Both the position numbers and the translations under genes were made by a program. The notes beneath the pieces were generated by a model that saw only the letters and a program-made list of their open reading frames with translations, had not been told where the DNA came from and made no database searches. This document shows, piece by piece, positions 45,658 through 54,591 of a stretch of DNA of 64,000 nt; the stretch's first letter is position 1, and each line of letters opens with the position of its first letter. Source of the stretch: Sphingomonas sp. Ant H11 (GTDB lineage Bacteria; Pseudomonadota; Alphaproteobacteria; Sphingomonadales; Sphingomonadaceae); NCBI RefSeq assembly GCF_000797515.1, contig NZ_JSBN01000031.1, positions 1 through 64,000 of the forward strand, written 5' to 3'.

Positions 45658-45948
45658 TCATATCGAGTCCCTGGCAAAGTAGGCCGCGGCTTTTTTTAGG
45701 ATGTCACGTTCGGCCTTCATCCGGGCCAACTCGCGGCGTAGCCGCTCAATCTCCTGCTGCTCGGGCTTCATCTGACCGTTGCCCGGAAACGCCGACTGGG
45801 GATCAGCTTCCGCTTCGCGGACCCATTTGCGCAGCACGTTCTCGTGCAGGTCCAGATCGCGCGCGGCCTGCGCTACCGCCACGCCGCGATCTCGGACCAA
45901 CTTCACCGCCTCGAGCTTGAACTCTCGGCTGAACTTCCGTCGTTGCAT
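45658..45948 (-). CDS. IS3-family transposase orfA
   Basis: A 96-residue HTH protein (MQRRKFSREFKLEAVKLVRDRGVAVAQAARDLDLHENVLRKW) followed by a leucine-zipper-like helix (QQEIERLRRELARMKAERDILKKAAAYF). It binds the IS ends and is normally joined to orfB by programmed -1 frameshifting. The Lys-rich AERDILKKAAAYF segment, where the DNA has an A/T run (TTTTTTT around 45690-45696), is the usual slippage region. Its stop overlaps the orfB start by four bases. Confidence 0.9.
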   Translation of the reverse strand: MQRRKFSREFKLEAVKLVRDRGVAVAQAARDLDLHENVLRKWVREAEADPQSAFPGNGQMKPEQQEIERLRRELARMKAERDILKKAAAYFARDSI

Positions 45949-45978
45949 CTACACCCTCCGGTTCCGAAAACACCTTAT

Positions 45979-46008
45979 CTTGGTGTCCACGAAACCGGCA
46001 GCAGCTCA
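45979..46008. repeat. Right terminal inverted repeat of the IS
   Basis: Read on the minus strand: TGAGCTGCTGCCGGT-TTCG-TGGACACCAAG. It lies just upstream of orfA and its last bases now supply the false C-terminus of the interrupted kinase gene. Confidence 0.85.
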
Positions 46009-47556
46009 ATGGAGCGTATCTTGCGATAGGCGATCAGTGCCGTCTCGCCGACCTCGGGATTAAGGACAACCTTGCCAACAAATGTGCCTATAGGTTCGTC
46101 AGTCTGGCCATCGAGTTGCTCAAGCTTGAACGTCCGGCCCGCCGCTCCCTCGCCAAGTCTTGAAACGACCCGAAACCGCTCATCATTCCATTCGATGATC
46201 GCTCCCTCGTCCCAATGAAGCGGTGATTTAGGGGGATTCGCTTGGCTTGGAACAACGGCTTCCGCTGTCAGAGCGTCGGCGATCTCGCGCGCGGGCGCTC
46301 GATGCGCGGGCGCGTCGCTAAGTCCCTGCTGCAGGATGACACAGGCGTCGTCGGCCTCGGCGGAGCCGTCTGTAAAGAGTTCCAGAAGCACCTTGCAAAG
46401 GCTGTACACGTCCGACCGTACATCGGCCGTGGCAAGGCCAGACCGTAGAACCTCGGGCGCAGCATATTGGTCAGCGCTGACATTCGCGCCAGCGCCAGCA
46501 ATCGTCTCCGCTTTTGGCAATCTCGCCCACCGCCATCCGGCGAACAATGGCCGCCCGTCCGAACGGACGCGCACTGTTTCCGGCGTTAGAGAGCGGTGAA
46601 CAAGCGTCTCTCCGTCCAGGGTGGGCTCGTGGAGATCTGAGAGTTCGCGCAAAGCTGCCGTAGCGAAGGCAAGCCGGCCAGCTATTGTCCAATCTAGATC
46701 CGTAGACGCCTCAGCGATGGACGTCGCAGCGCTATCAGCGGTCGAAAAGAAAAACAGCTCACCTGCATAGTCGGGCAAGGCTTGGAAGCTGTCGACCAGG
46801 CTTGGAAGTGCGGGCGATTTCTGAAACCGTCGGACAGTGTCGAATTCACGGCGTGCCAGATTCTCCGCGTTTGAGGCGCTGCTGGCTGATAAATCATACA
46901 GGTAGATTGTCACATGGTCGCCACCGCTGACATCCTGCGCGGAATAGACGCGCACGAACTGATCTTCAGCCGGTGACAGGCGTTGAAGCTGGGCATAGCG
47001 GCCGAGGCGCCTCAACTCACCGCGTGTGACGGAAAGCTCATAAGGCGCAAGTTCCTTCGCCAGCCGATGGGTATCAATGATCGCACGATTCGTAAGGATG
47101 TCCGCAAACGCCTCTTCGAGGTCCACCAGACCGTATAGCTTGACCCCTCGGACAGAGGGCAGTTGTCCATCGCGACGAGTCGTTTTTCGGCCCGGTGGTA
47201 AGCAACATGCCTGCTGCTACGTAGCTGAGTTCGGGATAGAGGCGTCGCAAGCGCGTAGCTACACGCTTGGCCTTGGTCGTGATGAGGTCGGCATGATGCT
47301 CGAACTCGCGCGCACGGCCCTTCAACCGCCCAATATCCCAATGCTTGACCTCGATCGCCGTCGCGCCGCCAGGACCAATCACGACCAGATCGATTTCGTC
47401 GGGCTGACCGTCGGGCTTTAGCGCATGGGCCAGGTTGGTCAGAACATAAACGGTGCCCTCGCCAACCGTTGCCCGAAAATGGGCCTCGACGGCGCGATAA
47501 GCGAGTTCCTCGCTCCGGTTTGCAAAAGGCCCGCAGGGCAGATGTTCAACGCGCAA
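46009..47556 (-). pseudogene. NERD-domain protein kinase, 3' truncated by IS and frameshifted
   Basis: The N-terminal NERD nuclease-related domain (residues about 10-75: NRSEELAYRAVEAHFR, DEIDLVVIGPGGATAIEVKHWD) is followed by a protein-kinase-like domain with HRSLTPETVRVRSDGRPLFAGWRWARL (degenerate catalytic loop), YAAPEVLRSGLATADVRSDVYSLCKVLLELFTD, and then the start of a second glycine-rich kinase-like module (FRVVSRLGEGAAGRTFKLEQLD). An extra A in the A5 run (T5 at 47183-47187 on the plus strand) shifts the frame after LLTTGPK. At 46009 the IS cuts it off: the last ten codons come from the IS end. NERD-kinase architecture is found in BREX PglW and in other methylation-linked defence systems, so this is probably a defence gene remnant. 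The missing part could have held a helicase or second kinase lobe. Confidence 0.75.
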
Positions 47557-48074
47557 CTTCGTCCCTCGCTAATCCAAGTCCGGCGATGCGCGATTGATTG
47601 AAACGGTGCGCCGGCCTTGTCCTCACGAAGAAAAAGTTCACGCCGCCACCCCCATTAACATTGCGCCCAGTTGCCCCACGGTAACCATAGGCGATTGCCC
47701 TCCCGTTCGTCGATGACGAAGATGTATTGATATCACCTTTAGGCGTTCTTTGGTTACGTCCCGCGGGATAGATATCTCTCGCATTTCCACTGGCTTCTGG
47801 ACGTTTTGCCTGGCCGGGAGAGCCTTGTAGATGCGAGCTAGTGATAGTGTCCGGTAGGCCCGCTCGCCACCAGCGGACCGTTCGGAACGGCCTCGCGGAC
47901 CTCGCAGACCTAGTTCCCCTCCATGTGAACCAACGATCGCTTACAGCAATTGCCCGTCAAATCCTGACGGTGCGCAAGGTTCGACGTTGCCGACATTCGG
48001 CAAAACGATGGCGCGTTCGTTAGGTCGTTCGTTCGTGCGCTGATGGATGGCCCGTTGGAGCGACGGACGCGGGA
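47557..48074. other. Gene-free stretch (518 bp)
   Basis: No supported gene lies between the NERD-kinase start and the Fic gene end. The segment is less GC-rich and shows no conserved motif or clear hairpin. It probably includes the promoter of the leftward NERD-kinase gene and may be a junction of accessory modules. Confidence 0.45.
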
Positions 48075-49271
48075 CTAAGTCGCTATTCCTGATGCTGCGG
48101 ATGACAACGGTTCCGTCCCTTCGCTGAGGATAGCGAGATATCTGCGATAGCCGAACACCCGGCCTCGCTTCTTGCCCGTGATTTCATCGACCACGCCGAG
48201 GCGTTCAAGGTCTGCCAACGCCGCATTAACCGTCGGCGCCGAGAGCCCTGTTCGTTCGACGAGTTGGTTTGCGGTGAGAAACGGGTTCTGCTGGAAAAGA
48301 TCATGAACCCGCAGGGCCGAGCCTGCGCGATCACTCTGGGCCGTGATGCGTTCGCGATCGTCCTTGAAAAGATCGACTATGCGGGTAGCGGCGTCGAAAG
48401 CCTGGTTGGCGGTGTCGGCGACACCGGCAAGAAAGAAGTCCAACCAGGCCTCCCATGCGCCATGCTCGCGCACCTCCTGAAGCAGCCGGTAATAGTCGGT
48501 CCGGTGGGTTTTCAGATACAGGCTGAGGTAGAGCAGCGGCTTGCGAAGGACGCCGTTGACGCAGAGGTACAGCGTCACCAGCAGACGGCCGATGCGGCCG
48601 TTGCCATCAAGGAACGGGTGGATCGTCTCGAATTGGACGTGGAGGAGACCTGCCTTGATCAGGGCGGGCAGGCGAGATTCACTCTCGTGCATGAAGCGTT
48701 CGAGAGCATCCAGGCAGCCATCGAGTTCCGTAATCGGCGGTGGCACAAACAGCGCGTTGGCTGGGCGCGTGCCGCCGATCCAATTCTGCGAACGGCGGAA
48801 TTCGCCGGGGCTCTTGGTGCCGCCCCGGCCGCTTTGCAGCAAGCGTTCGTGCATCTCTCGGATGAGACGGAGCGACAGCGGCAGCTCTTCCAGCCGATCG
48901 AGCCCGTACATCATGGCGTCGACATAGTTCGAGACCTCGCGGATATCGTCGATCGGCTGGCCAGCCTGCGCCTCTGTTTCGAAGCGGAGCAGGTCCGACA
49001 AGGTCGATTGCGTGCCCTCGATCTGAGAGGACAGCACCGCTTCCTTTCGCACGTACATGTAGAGGAAGAGCTCCTGGCGCGGCAGCAGCATGGTGATACC
49101 GTCGAGGCGCCCCAAGGCGCGCTCGGCCAGACTGAGACGGTCGAGGAGGCCCAGCACGTCGATGGGTGGCGCTGGTGGAAGCGGTGGGGGCACGAAGGCT
49201 CGCACAACCTCGCCCGCAACGGGGGTCTCGACGAAGCGGCCCAGCCGCAGATTCGGTTCAGGATCGACCAT
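48075..49271 (-). CDS. Fic-domain AMP-transferase-like protein with C-terminal winged helix
   Basis: Fic family protein, 398 residues from ATG 49271. The N-terminal inhibitory helix carries VLSSQIEGTQSTL (S-x-x-x-E-G), which would self-inhibit by placing Glu in the ATP site. The catalytic loop is the full HPFLDGNGRIGR consensus. The C-terminus (FLTANQLVERTGLSAPTVNAALADLERLGVVDEITGKKRGRVFGY) is a winged helix-turn-helix, so the protein may bind its own promoter. Fic enzymes AMPylate host or self proteins, and this class often acts as a self-regulated stress or toxin-like factor. An upstream extension to 49331 is open but would run into the inverted repeats. Confidence 0.9.
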   Translation of the reverse strand: MVDPEPNLRLGRFVETPVAGEVVRAFVPPPLPPAPPIDVLGLLDRLSLAERALGRLDGITMLLPRQELFLYMYVRKEAVLSSQIEGTQSTLSDLLRFETEAQAGQPIDDIREVSNYVDAMMYGLDRLEELPLSLRLIREMHERLLQSGRGGTKSPGEFRRSQNWIGGTRPANALFVPPPITELDGCLDALERFMHESESRLPALIKAGLLHVQFETIHPFLDGNGRIGRLLVTLYLCVNGVLRKPLLYLSLYLKTHRTDYYRLLQEVREHGAWEAWLDFFLAGVADTANQAFDAATRIVDLFKDDRERITAQSDRAGSALRVHDLFQQNPFLTANQLVERTGLSAPTVNAALADLERLGVVDEITGKKRGRVFGYRRYLAILSEGTEPLSSAASGIAT

Positions 49272-49295
49272 GCGGACCCAATATGCGGAAAACCT

Positions 49296-49360
49296 CTTAT
49301 TTAAGCAACTGGCACTTGGCTTAATTAGCAAACAAGCTAAGGTAAGCGGGCTTAAATAAG
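49296..49360. promoter_or_regulatory. Inverted-repeat operator upstream of Fic gene
   Basis: CTTATTTAAGC at 49296-49306 and GCTTAAATAAG at 49350-49360 are perfect 11-bp inverted repeats separated by 43 bases. A further TTAAGC-type half site (GGCTTAATTAGC at 49318-49329) lies between them. The location, directly upstream of a Fic gene with its own winged helix, suggests autoregulation. Confidence 0.55.
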
Positions 49361-49494
49361 GGAGACGACGGGGCGATGCGCAGGCGTGTACGATATCTAC
49401 GAGGCTGTGCTCGTGCGTGAGGCGGGACCATCGGCGTGTCCATGCACGCGGTCAAGGCTTGCCAAGCGCCTGGTCTCTCGCGAGAATCGTCGCC

Positions 49495-50402
49495 GTGCGC
49501 TCTGATGTTGATCATCTGCCTCGGTCCAGCAAGGCGAACTGGATCGGGTGAAGCAATTGCTGATGGGCGAGTTTGCCGAGGCGACGACGGCGCGCGCGAC
49601 CCAGCCCTGGAAGAAAAACGGGAGCATCCTCAAAGTCGTCCTGTTCGGCAGCTATGCGAGGGACGATTGGGTTGATGAACCCGAAAATGGCTACCAGTCC
49701 GACTATGATCTGCTGGTCATCGTCAGCCATCCCGATCTCACTGATATCGCCGATTACTGGTACGTTGCCGAAGACAAGATCCTGCGCGACACCGCAATCG
49801 CGCGACCCGTGAATATCATCGTCCACACGCTGGAGGAGGTGAACCAAGCGCTAAGCCGGGGCGAATATTTCTGGGTTGATATCGCCCGCGACGGGATCGT
49901 TCTCTACGAATTGCCCGGGAGCGCACTTGCCACGCCGCAGCCACTGACGGCCGCCGATGCTTATGAGATGGCCTCCACCTACTTCCAAGACTGGCTCGCC
50001 AAGATCGACAGCGGGATCAAACTGGCAGCATTCGCACTTCAGGAGGGCGAATTGAAAGATGCGGCTTTCCTGCTCCATCAAGCGACCGAGCGGGCCTATA
50101 TTTGCTTCCTGCTTGTTCGCACCCTGTATTTTCCGCGCTCGCACAACATCAAATTCCTGCGCTCGCTCGCTGAGGACAGCGAACCCCGCCTGATCGAGGC
50201 ATGGCCGCGTGCGACCCGGGTCGACCGCCGCCGCTTTGAACTTCTGAAGCGCGCCTATGTCGAGGCGCGTTATTCGGCGAGCTATGAGATCGGCAATGAC
50301 GACCTCTGCGCCCTCTCACAGTCGGTCCGCGACCTTCGCGACATCGTCGAGACCGTTTCGCGCGAACGCATCGAAACGCTCCGAACAGACGCAGGCCTCT
50401 AA
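49495..50402 (+). CDS. Nucleotidyltransferase-HEPN fusion protein (frameshift near start)
   Basis: The N-terminal MNT-type nucleotidyltransferase has KVVLFGSYARDDWVDEPENGYQSDYDLLVIV (G-S...D-x-D active site). The C-terminal HEPN domain spans residues about 140-280 (AYEMASTYFQDWLAKIDSGIKLAAFALQEGELKDAAFLLHQATERAY, LVRTLYFPRSHNIKFL). An ATG/GTG at 49548 opens the main frame, but the upstream frame encodes SDVDHLPRSSK, the usual start of this family. Restoring one base near 49533 joins it to ELDRVKQLLMGEF, so GTG 49495 is the likelier start. Separate MNT and HEPN proteins form toxin-antitoxin pairs in which MNT AMPylates the HEPN ribonuclease. The fused form is less studied. Confidence 0.82.
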
Positions 50403-50563
50403 CCGCCGGACGACGCCTGCCGGATAGCTTCCGGTTCCACCTCTCGGCCAAAGCAGGCCGACGCGAGCCCATCAGCGCCCATCAGCGCCGTTCCGTTTTT
50501 CGAGCCTGTCACCGAGTCTGAGACCGCCCCAGCCGATCCTGTTCGGCGGGCGGGAGCTTCGAC

Positions 50564-52587
50564 GTGACACCCACCAAATTGCTCATCGGCCAGATCCTTG
50601 TCGTCTTCGCGATCGTCATCGCGGGGGTGTGGGCGGCGACGCAATGGGCAGCGGCGATGCTGGCTTATCAGCCCGAACTCGGCCTGCCCTGGTTCCGGCT
50701 CGGTAGCGTGCCGGTCTATCATCCCTGGGCGCTGTTCGCTGGTGGTATCACTATGATGCCTATGCCCCGGTCGTCTTCGACAAGGCGGGCATGCTCGCCG
50801 GCGCCAGCGGCTTCGTGGGCTGTGCTGCGGCGATCTTCGGTTCGTTGTGGCGCGCCCGCCAGTCGAGCAACGTCACCACCTATGGTTCGGCGCGCTGGGC
50901 AAGCCCCCGCGAGATCGAGCGCGCCGGGCTGCACCGCGACGCGGGCGTCATGCTCGGCACGCTCGGTGGCCGCTATCTCCGCCACGACGGCCCCGAGCAC
51001 ATAATGGCGTTCGCGCCAACGCGATCGGGCAAGGGCGTGGGCCTCGTCGTCCCGACCTTGCTGTCCTGGACCGGTTCGACAGTCGTCCATGACATCAAGG
51101 GTGAGAACTGGACGCTGACCGCCGGCTGGCGCGCGCTGTTCTCGCACTGTCTGCTGTTCAATCCGACCGACGCCGCATCGGCGCATTACAATCCGCTGCT
51201 CGAAGTCCGGCGCGGTATCGACGAGGTGCGCGACGTCCAGAACATCGCCGACATCCTGGTCGATCCCGAAGGCGCGCTCGAACGCCGCAACCATTGGGAG
51301 AAGACCAGCCATTCGCTGTTGGTCGGCGCGATCCTTCACATCCTCTATGCCGAGGAGGAGAAGACGCTCGCGCGCGTCGCGACCTTCCTCTCCGATCCGC
51401 AGCGCAGCTTCGTCGCCACGCTGCGCCGGATGATGACCACCAATCATGTCGGCGACCACAAGAAACCCAGGGTCCATCCCGTCGTCGCCTCCGCCGCGCG
51501 CGAACTGCTCAACAAGAGTGAGAACGAGCGCTCCGGCGTGCTGTCGACCGCGATGTCCTTTCTCGGCCTCTATCGCGATCCGACCGTCGCCGAGGTCACG
51601 TCGCGCTGCGACTGGCGGATCGCCGACCTGATCGAGGCCGAACGGCCGCTGTCGCTCTATCTCGTCATTCCGCCATCGGACATCAGCCGCACCAAGCCGC
51701 TGATCCGCCTCGTGCTCAACCAGATCGGCCGCCGCCTGACCGAGCGGCTCGACCAGCCCGGAACGTCCACGCGCCGGCACCAGCTCCTGATGATGCTCGA
51801 CGAGTTCCCGGCGCTGGGCCGCCTCGATTTCTTCGAGACCAGCCTCGCCTTCATGGCCGGCTACGGCATTCGTGCCTTCCTGATCGCCCAGAGTCTCAAC
51901 CAGATCGAGAAGGCTTACGGCGACCACAATGCCATTCTCGACAATTGTCATGTGCGCGTCGCCTTCGCGACCAACGACGAGCGCACCGCCAAACGCATTT
52001 CCGACGCGCTCGGTACGGCGACCGAGCAGCGTGCCATGCGCAACTATGCCGGCCACCGGCTCGCCCCCTGGCTCGCCCACGTCATGGTCAGCCGCCAGGA
52101 AACCGCTCGCCAGCTCCTGACGCCGGGCGAGGTGATGCAGCTTTCTCCCGACGAAGAACTTGTGCTCGTGTCCGGGCTTGCGCCAATCCGGGCGCGCAAG
52201 CTGCGCTATTTCCGCGACCGCAACTTCGCCGCACGCGTGGCTGCCGCACCCAAACTGGCATCTGGCCAATATGCCGATCGGCCGAAGTCGCGCGGCGACG
52301 ACTGGTCCAACCAGGTGTGCGGCACCGATGACCGACTGCACCAGGCGGAGGACGCCGCAGGCAGCGAGGACGATGGTGGCATGCAGCAGCAGCGCCATCC
52401 AGGCCTTCCCGAACAGGTCTCCAGAGCAACCGACGCCGCCGAAACGCGCGATCCCCAGATCGTGCCCGACGACGACGATGTCGCCGCCGACAAGCGCGCC
52501 ATGGACCAGGCGCAAGGGCAGAACGCCGTCGTCCGGGGTCATGCCATCAACGAGGGCGCGAAGCGCGACCTCATTCCGGACTTCTGA
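50564..52587 (+). CDS. traG: TraG/VirD4-type conjugal coupling protein (frameshifted)
   Basis: Type IV coupling protein (T4CP), about 675 residues after repair. It starts at GTG 50564 (GGGAG upstream) with two N-terminal membrane segments (LLIGQILVVFAIVIAGVWAA; GMLAGASGFVGCAAAIFGSLW). The Walker A motif is APTRSGKGVGLVVPTLL, and Walker B is LLMMLDEFPALG. One T is missing at 50740, between HPWALFA and WYHYDAYAPVVFDKAG. The protein pumps the relaxase-DNA complex into the secretion channel. It heads the traG-copG-trb operon. In related elements a relaxase and traF lie just upstream, but here that position holds a nucleotidyltransferase gene. Confidence 0.92.
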
Positions 52588-52594
52588 GGCCGCG

Positions 52595-52999
52595 ATGAAG
52601 ATCCGCCAGAACCTCTATATCGACCGCGAACTCAGCGACGCGCTGGAAGCGCTCGCGGCCGGTCCGCGCGGCAACAAGAGCCACCTCGTCAACGATGCGC
52701 TGAAGGATTGGCTGGCGCGCCGTGGCACCAAGGAAGTCGACGACCTCCTCAAGGTTCGCCTCGACCGTCTGACACGCGAACTCGCCGGCGCGCGGCGCGA
52801 CATCGATGTGCTGCTAGAAAGCCTGTCGTTGTTCGTCCGCTACCAGCTGATGGTGACGGCGCCGTTGCCCGAAGCTGATGCAGCAGCCCGTGCCATCGGC
52901 CGCGACCGGTTCGAGGCGTTCGTCTCGCAGGTCGGCCGCCACATTGCCGGTGGAAAGCGCACGCTGGTGCCCGCCGAACCCGCTGGAGGCGCATCATGA
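52595..52999 (+). CDS. CopG-family ribbon-helix-helix protein
   Basis: A 134-residue protein with an N-terminal ribbon-helix-helix (IRQNLYIDRELSDALEALAAGPRGNKSHLVNDALKDWLARR) and a helical tail with coiled-coil character (LKVRLDRLTRELAGARRDIDVLLESLSLFVRY). In Tn4371/Ti-like conjugative modules a copG-type gene sits between traG and trbB, as here. It may regulate the operon or assist the relaxosome. The stop overlaps the trbB start (ATGA). Confidence 0.88.
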   Translation: MKIRQNLYIDRELSDALEALAAGPRGNKSHLVNDALKDWLARRGTKEVDDLLKVRLDRLTRELAGARRDIDVLLESLSLFVRYQLMVTAPLPEADAAARAIGRDRFEAFVSQVGRHIAGGKRTLVPAEPAGGAS

Positions 53000-53997
53000 T
53001 GTCCGCCCAGACGACAAGCGTCTCGGCGGAACGCCGCCGTGCCATGCTGCGCACCGCGATGGGGCCGGCGATTGCCGCCGCGCTCGCCGACCCGCGGGTG
53101 ATCGAGATCATGGTCAATCCCGACGGCGCGCTGCGCGTCGATATCCTCGGCGAAGGCCGCGTCGATACCGACGTGAAGCTCGATGCGCCCCAGATCGAGC
53201 GGATCATCCGGCTGGTGGCATCCCATGTCCGATCCGAAGTCCATGGCGACAAGCCCATCGTGTCGGCTGAGCTGCCGCCGCTTGGTTCTGGTGCGGGCGA
53301 GCGGTTCGAGGGAATCCTGCCGCCCGTATCCACCGCCCCGTGCTTTTCGATCCGCAAGCCGGCGGCGCGCATCTACACGCTGATGGACTATGTGACCGAC
53401 GGCATCATGTCGGCGGAAGCGGCGCGCCTCCTCTCGCTCGCCGTCGTCGATCGCCGCAACATCCTCGTCGCCGGCGGGACCAGTTCGGGCAAGACGACAC
53501 TCGCCAACGCGCTGCTCGCCGAGATGGCCCATCTCGACGAACGGGTGATCCTGATCGAGGATACCCGCGAGCTGCAATCGCCGGCACGCGACACGGTCGC
53601 GCTCAGGACCCGGGCCGGCGCCGTCACCATGGGCGATCTCGTGCGCTCGACGCTGCGCCTTCGGCCCGATCGCATCATCGTCGGCGAGGTGCGGGGTGCC
53701 GAAGCGCTCGACATGCTCAAGGCTTGGAACACCGGCCATCCCGGCGGGATCGCGACCGTCCACGCCAACAGCGCGACGTCCGCGCTCTACCGGGTCGAGC
53801 AACTCATCCAGGAAGCCGTGGTCACCGTACCGCGCCGCCTGATCGCCGAGGCCATCGACATGATCGTGTTCATCGCAGGGCGCGGCACCGCGCGGCGCAT
53901 CGAGACGATCGTCCGCGTCGCCGGGCTCGACCCGCAGGCCGACTACGTCGTCGTGGATCTCACCCCAACCCTGACCCCTGACCATGAAGGAGACTGA
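52996..53997 (+). CDS. trbB: Conjugal transfer ATPase TrbB (VirB11-like)
   Basis: A 333-residue secretion ATPase. Walker A is VAGGTSSGKTTLANALL, the Asp box is VILIEDTREL, Walker B is DRIIVGEVRGAEALDML, and the His box lies near GHPGGIATVHANS. It powers pilus and channel assembly on the inner-membrane face. Its length is normal for TrbB. It overlaps copG at the start, and trbC begins two bases after it. Confidence 0.95.
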   Translation: MMSAQTTSVSAERRRAMLRTAMGPAIAAALADPRVIEIMVNPDGALRVDILGEGRVDTDVKLDAPQIERIIRLVASHVRSEVHGDKPIVSAELPPLGSGAGERFEGILPPVSTAPCFSIRKPAARIYTLMDYVTDGIMSAEAARLLSLAVVDRRNILVAGGTSSGKTTLANALLAEMAHLDERVILIEDTRELQSPARDTVALRTRAGAVTMGDLVRSTLRLRPDRIIVGEVRGAEALDMLKAWNTGHPGGIATVHANSATSALYRVEQLIQEAVVTVPRRLIAEAIDMIVFIAGRGTARRIETIVRVAGLDPQADYVVVDLTPTLTPDHEGD

Positions 53998-53998
53998 C

Positions 53999-54334
53999 AT
54001 GACCACCGTTCGTATTCCCAACCGCGACCGCTTCTTCGTCACCGGCCTGATCCTCGGCCTTTCGATCACCATGACCAGCCGCGCATATGCGAGCGGTGCG
54101 GGCATGCCGTGGGAACAACCGCTCCAGCAGGTGCTGGAGTCGGTCCAGGGACCGGTCGCCAAGATCGTCGCGGTGCTGATCATCATTTCCACTGGGCTCG
54201 CGCTCGCGTTCGGCGAGACCGCCGGCGGCTTCCGCAAGCTCATCCAGATCATCTTCGGCCTGTCGATCGCGTTCGCCGCCTCGAGCTTCTTCCTGTCCTT
54301 CTTCAGCTTCGGCGGCGGGGCGCTCGTCGCGTGA
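53999..54334 (+). CDS. trbC: Conjugal transfer pilin TrbC (VirB2-like)
   Basis: A 111-residue propilin starting at ATG 53999 behind GAAGGAGACTGAC, which is preferred over the ATG at 53984 that overlaps trbB. A leader (FFVTGLILGLSITMTSRAYA) and two hydrophobic helices (VAKIVAVLIIISTGLALAFG; LIQIIFGLSIAFAASSFFLSFF) with a GETAGGFRK cytoplasmic turn are typical of VirB2/TrbC pilins. Confidence 0.92.
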   Translation: MTTVRIPNRDRFFVTGLILGLSITMTSRAYASGAGMPWEQPLQQVLESVQGPVAKIVAVLIIISTGLALAFGETAGGFRKLIQIIFGLSIAFAASSFFLSFFSFGGGALVA

Positions 54335-54591
54335 GCCACATCGAGGGATTCGAGGCGCCGATCCACGCCAGCCTGGGGCAAGCCATCCTGCTGGGTGGTG
54401 CGCCGCGCGGTATCGCGATCGTCAACGGCACGATCGCGGCCGCGGTCGGTCTGGGTCTCCAGCAGTGGCTGGTCGGGATCGCGATCTGGGCCATCGGACA
54501 CAGCATCGCGGTCTTCGCCGCCCGCCGCGACCCGGACTTCGTGCCCGTGCTGCTCCGCCATCTGCGCCAGAAAGGATATCTGGCATGCTGA
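54331..54591 (+). CDS. trbD: Conjugal transfer protein TrbD (VirB3-like)
   Basis: An 86-residue inner-membrane protein starting at GTG 54331, overlapping the trbC stop. It has the family opening GFEAPIHASLGQAILLGGAPRGIAIVNG and the second segment QWLVGIAIWAIGHSIAVFAARRDPDF. It overlaps trbE by seven bases. Confidence 0.92.
   Translation: MSHIEGFEAPIHASLGQAILLGGAPRGIAIVNGTIAAAVGLGLQQWLVGIAIWAIGHSIAVFAARRDPDFVPVLLRHLRQKGYLAC

Larger units (their letters stand above)
42577..45661 (-). pseudogene. IS3 transposase orfB, split by group II intron and frameshifted
   Basis: DDE transposase of the IS3 family. The 5' exon (45661-45256) encodes MKFGFIAKHRGIWPVSWLCG through SADAPNQKWVADFTY. The 3' exon (43030-42577) resumes at [23 protein letters not shown] and includes LHHSDQGSQYTSEQF and NVWDNAAMESFFSSLKTE. 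Precise splicing would restore FTYIWTAEGW. In the 3' exon one A is missing from the A3 run (42711-42713), separating KTERIARK from [34 protein letters not shown]. If that is a sequencing error, a spliced transcript would encode active transposase. The start overlaps the orfA end by four bases. Confidence 0.85.
42547..46008 (-). mobile_element. IS3-family insertion sequence carrying a group II intron
   Basis: Both ends read TGAGCTGCTGCCGGT, then four differing bases, then TGGACACCAAG (plus strand from 42547, minus strand from 46008). They form matched terminal inverted repeats with the 5'-TG...CA-3' tips of the family. Inside are orfA and orfB on the minus strand. Without the 2225-bp intron the element is 1237 bp, the normal IS3 size. 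The three or four bases flanking each end (TCGT on the left, ATGG on the right) do not match, so no target duplication is visible. That suggests recombination or deletion at one side since insertion. Confidence 0.88.

Noticed and set aside
47841..48023. A 60-codon frame in the gap between NERD-kinase and Fic genes
   Set aside because: It is short and Arg-rich, without start signals or family resemblance.
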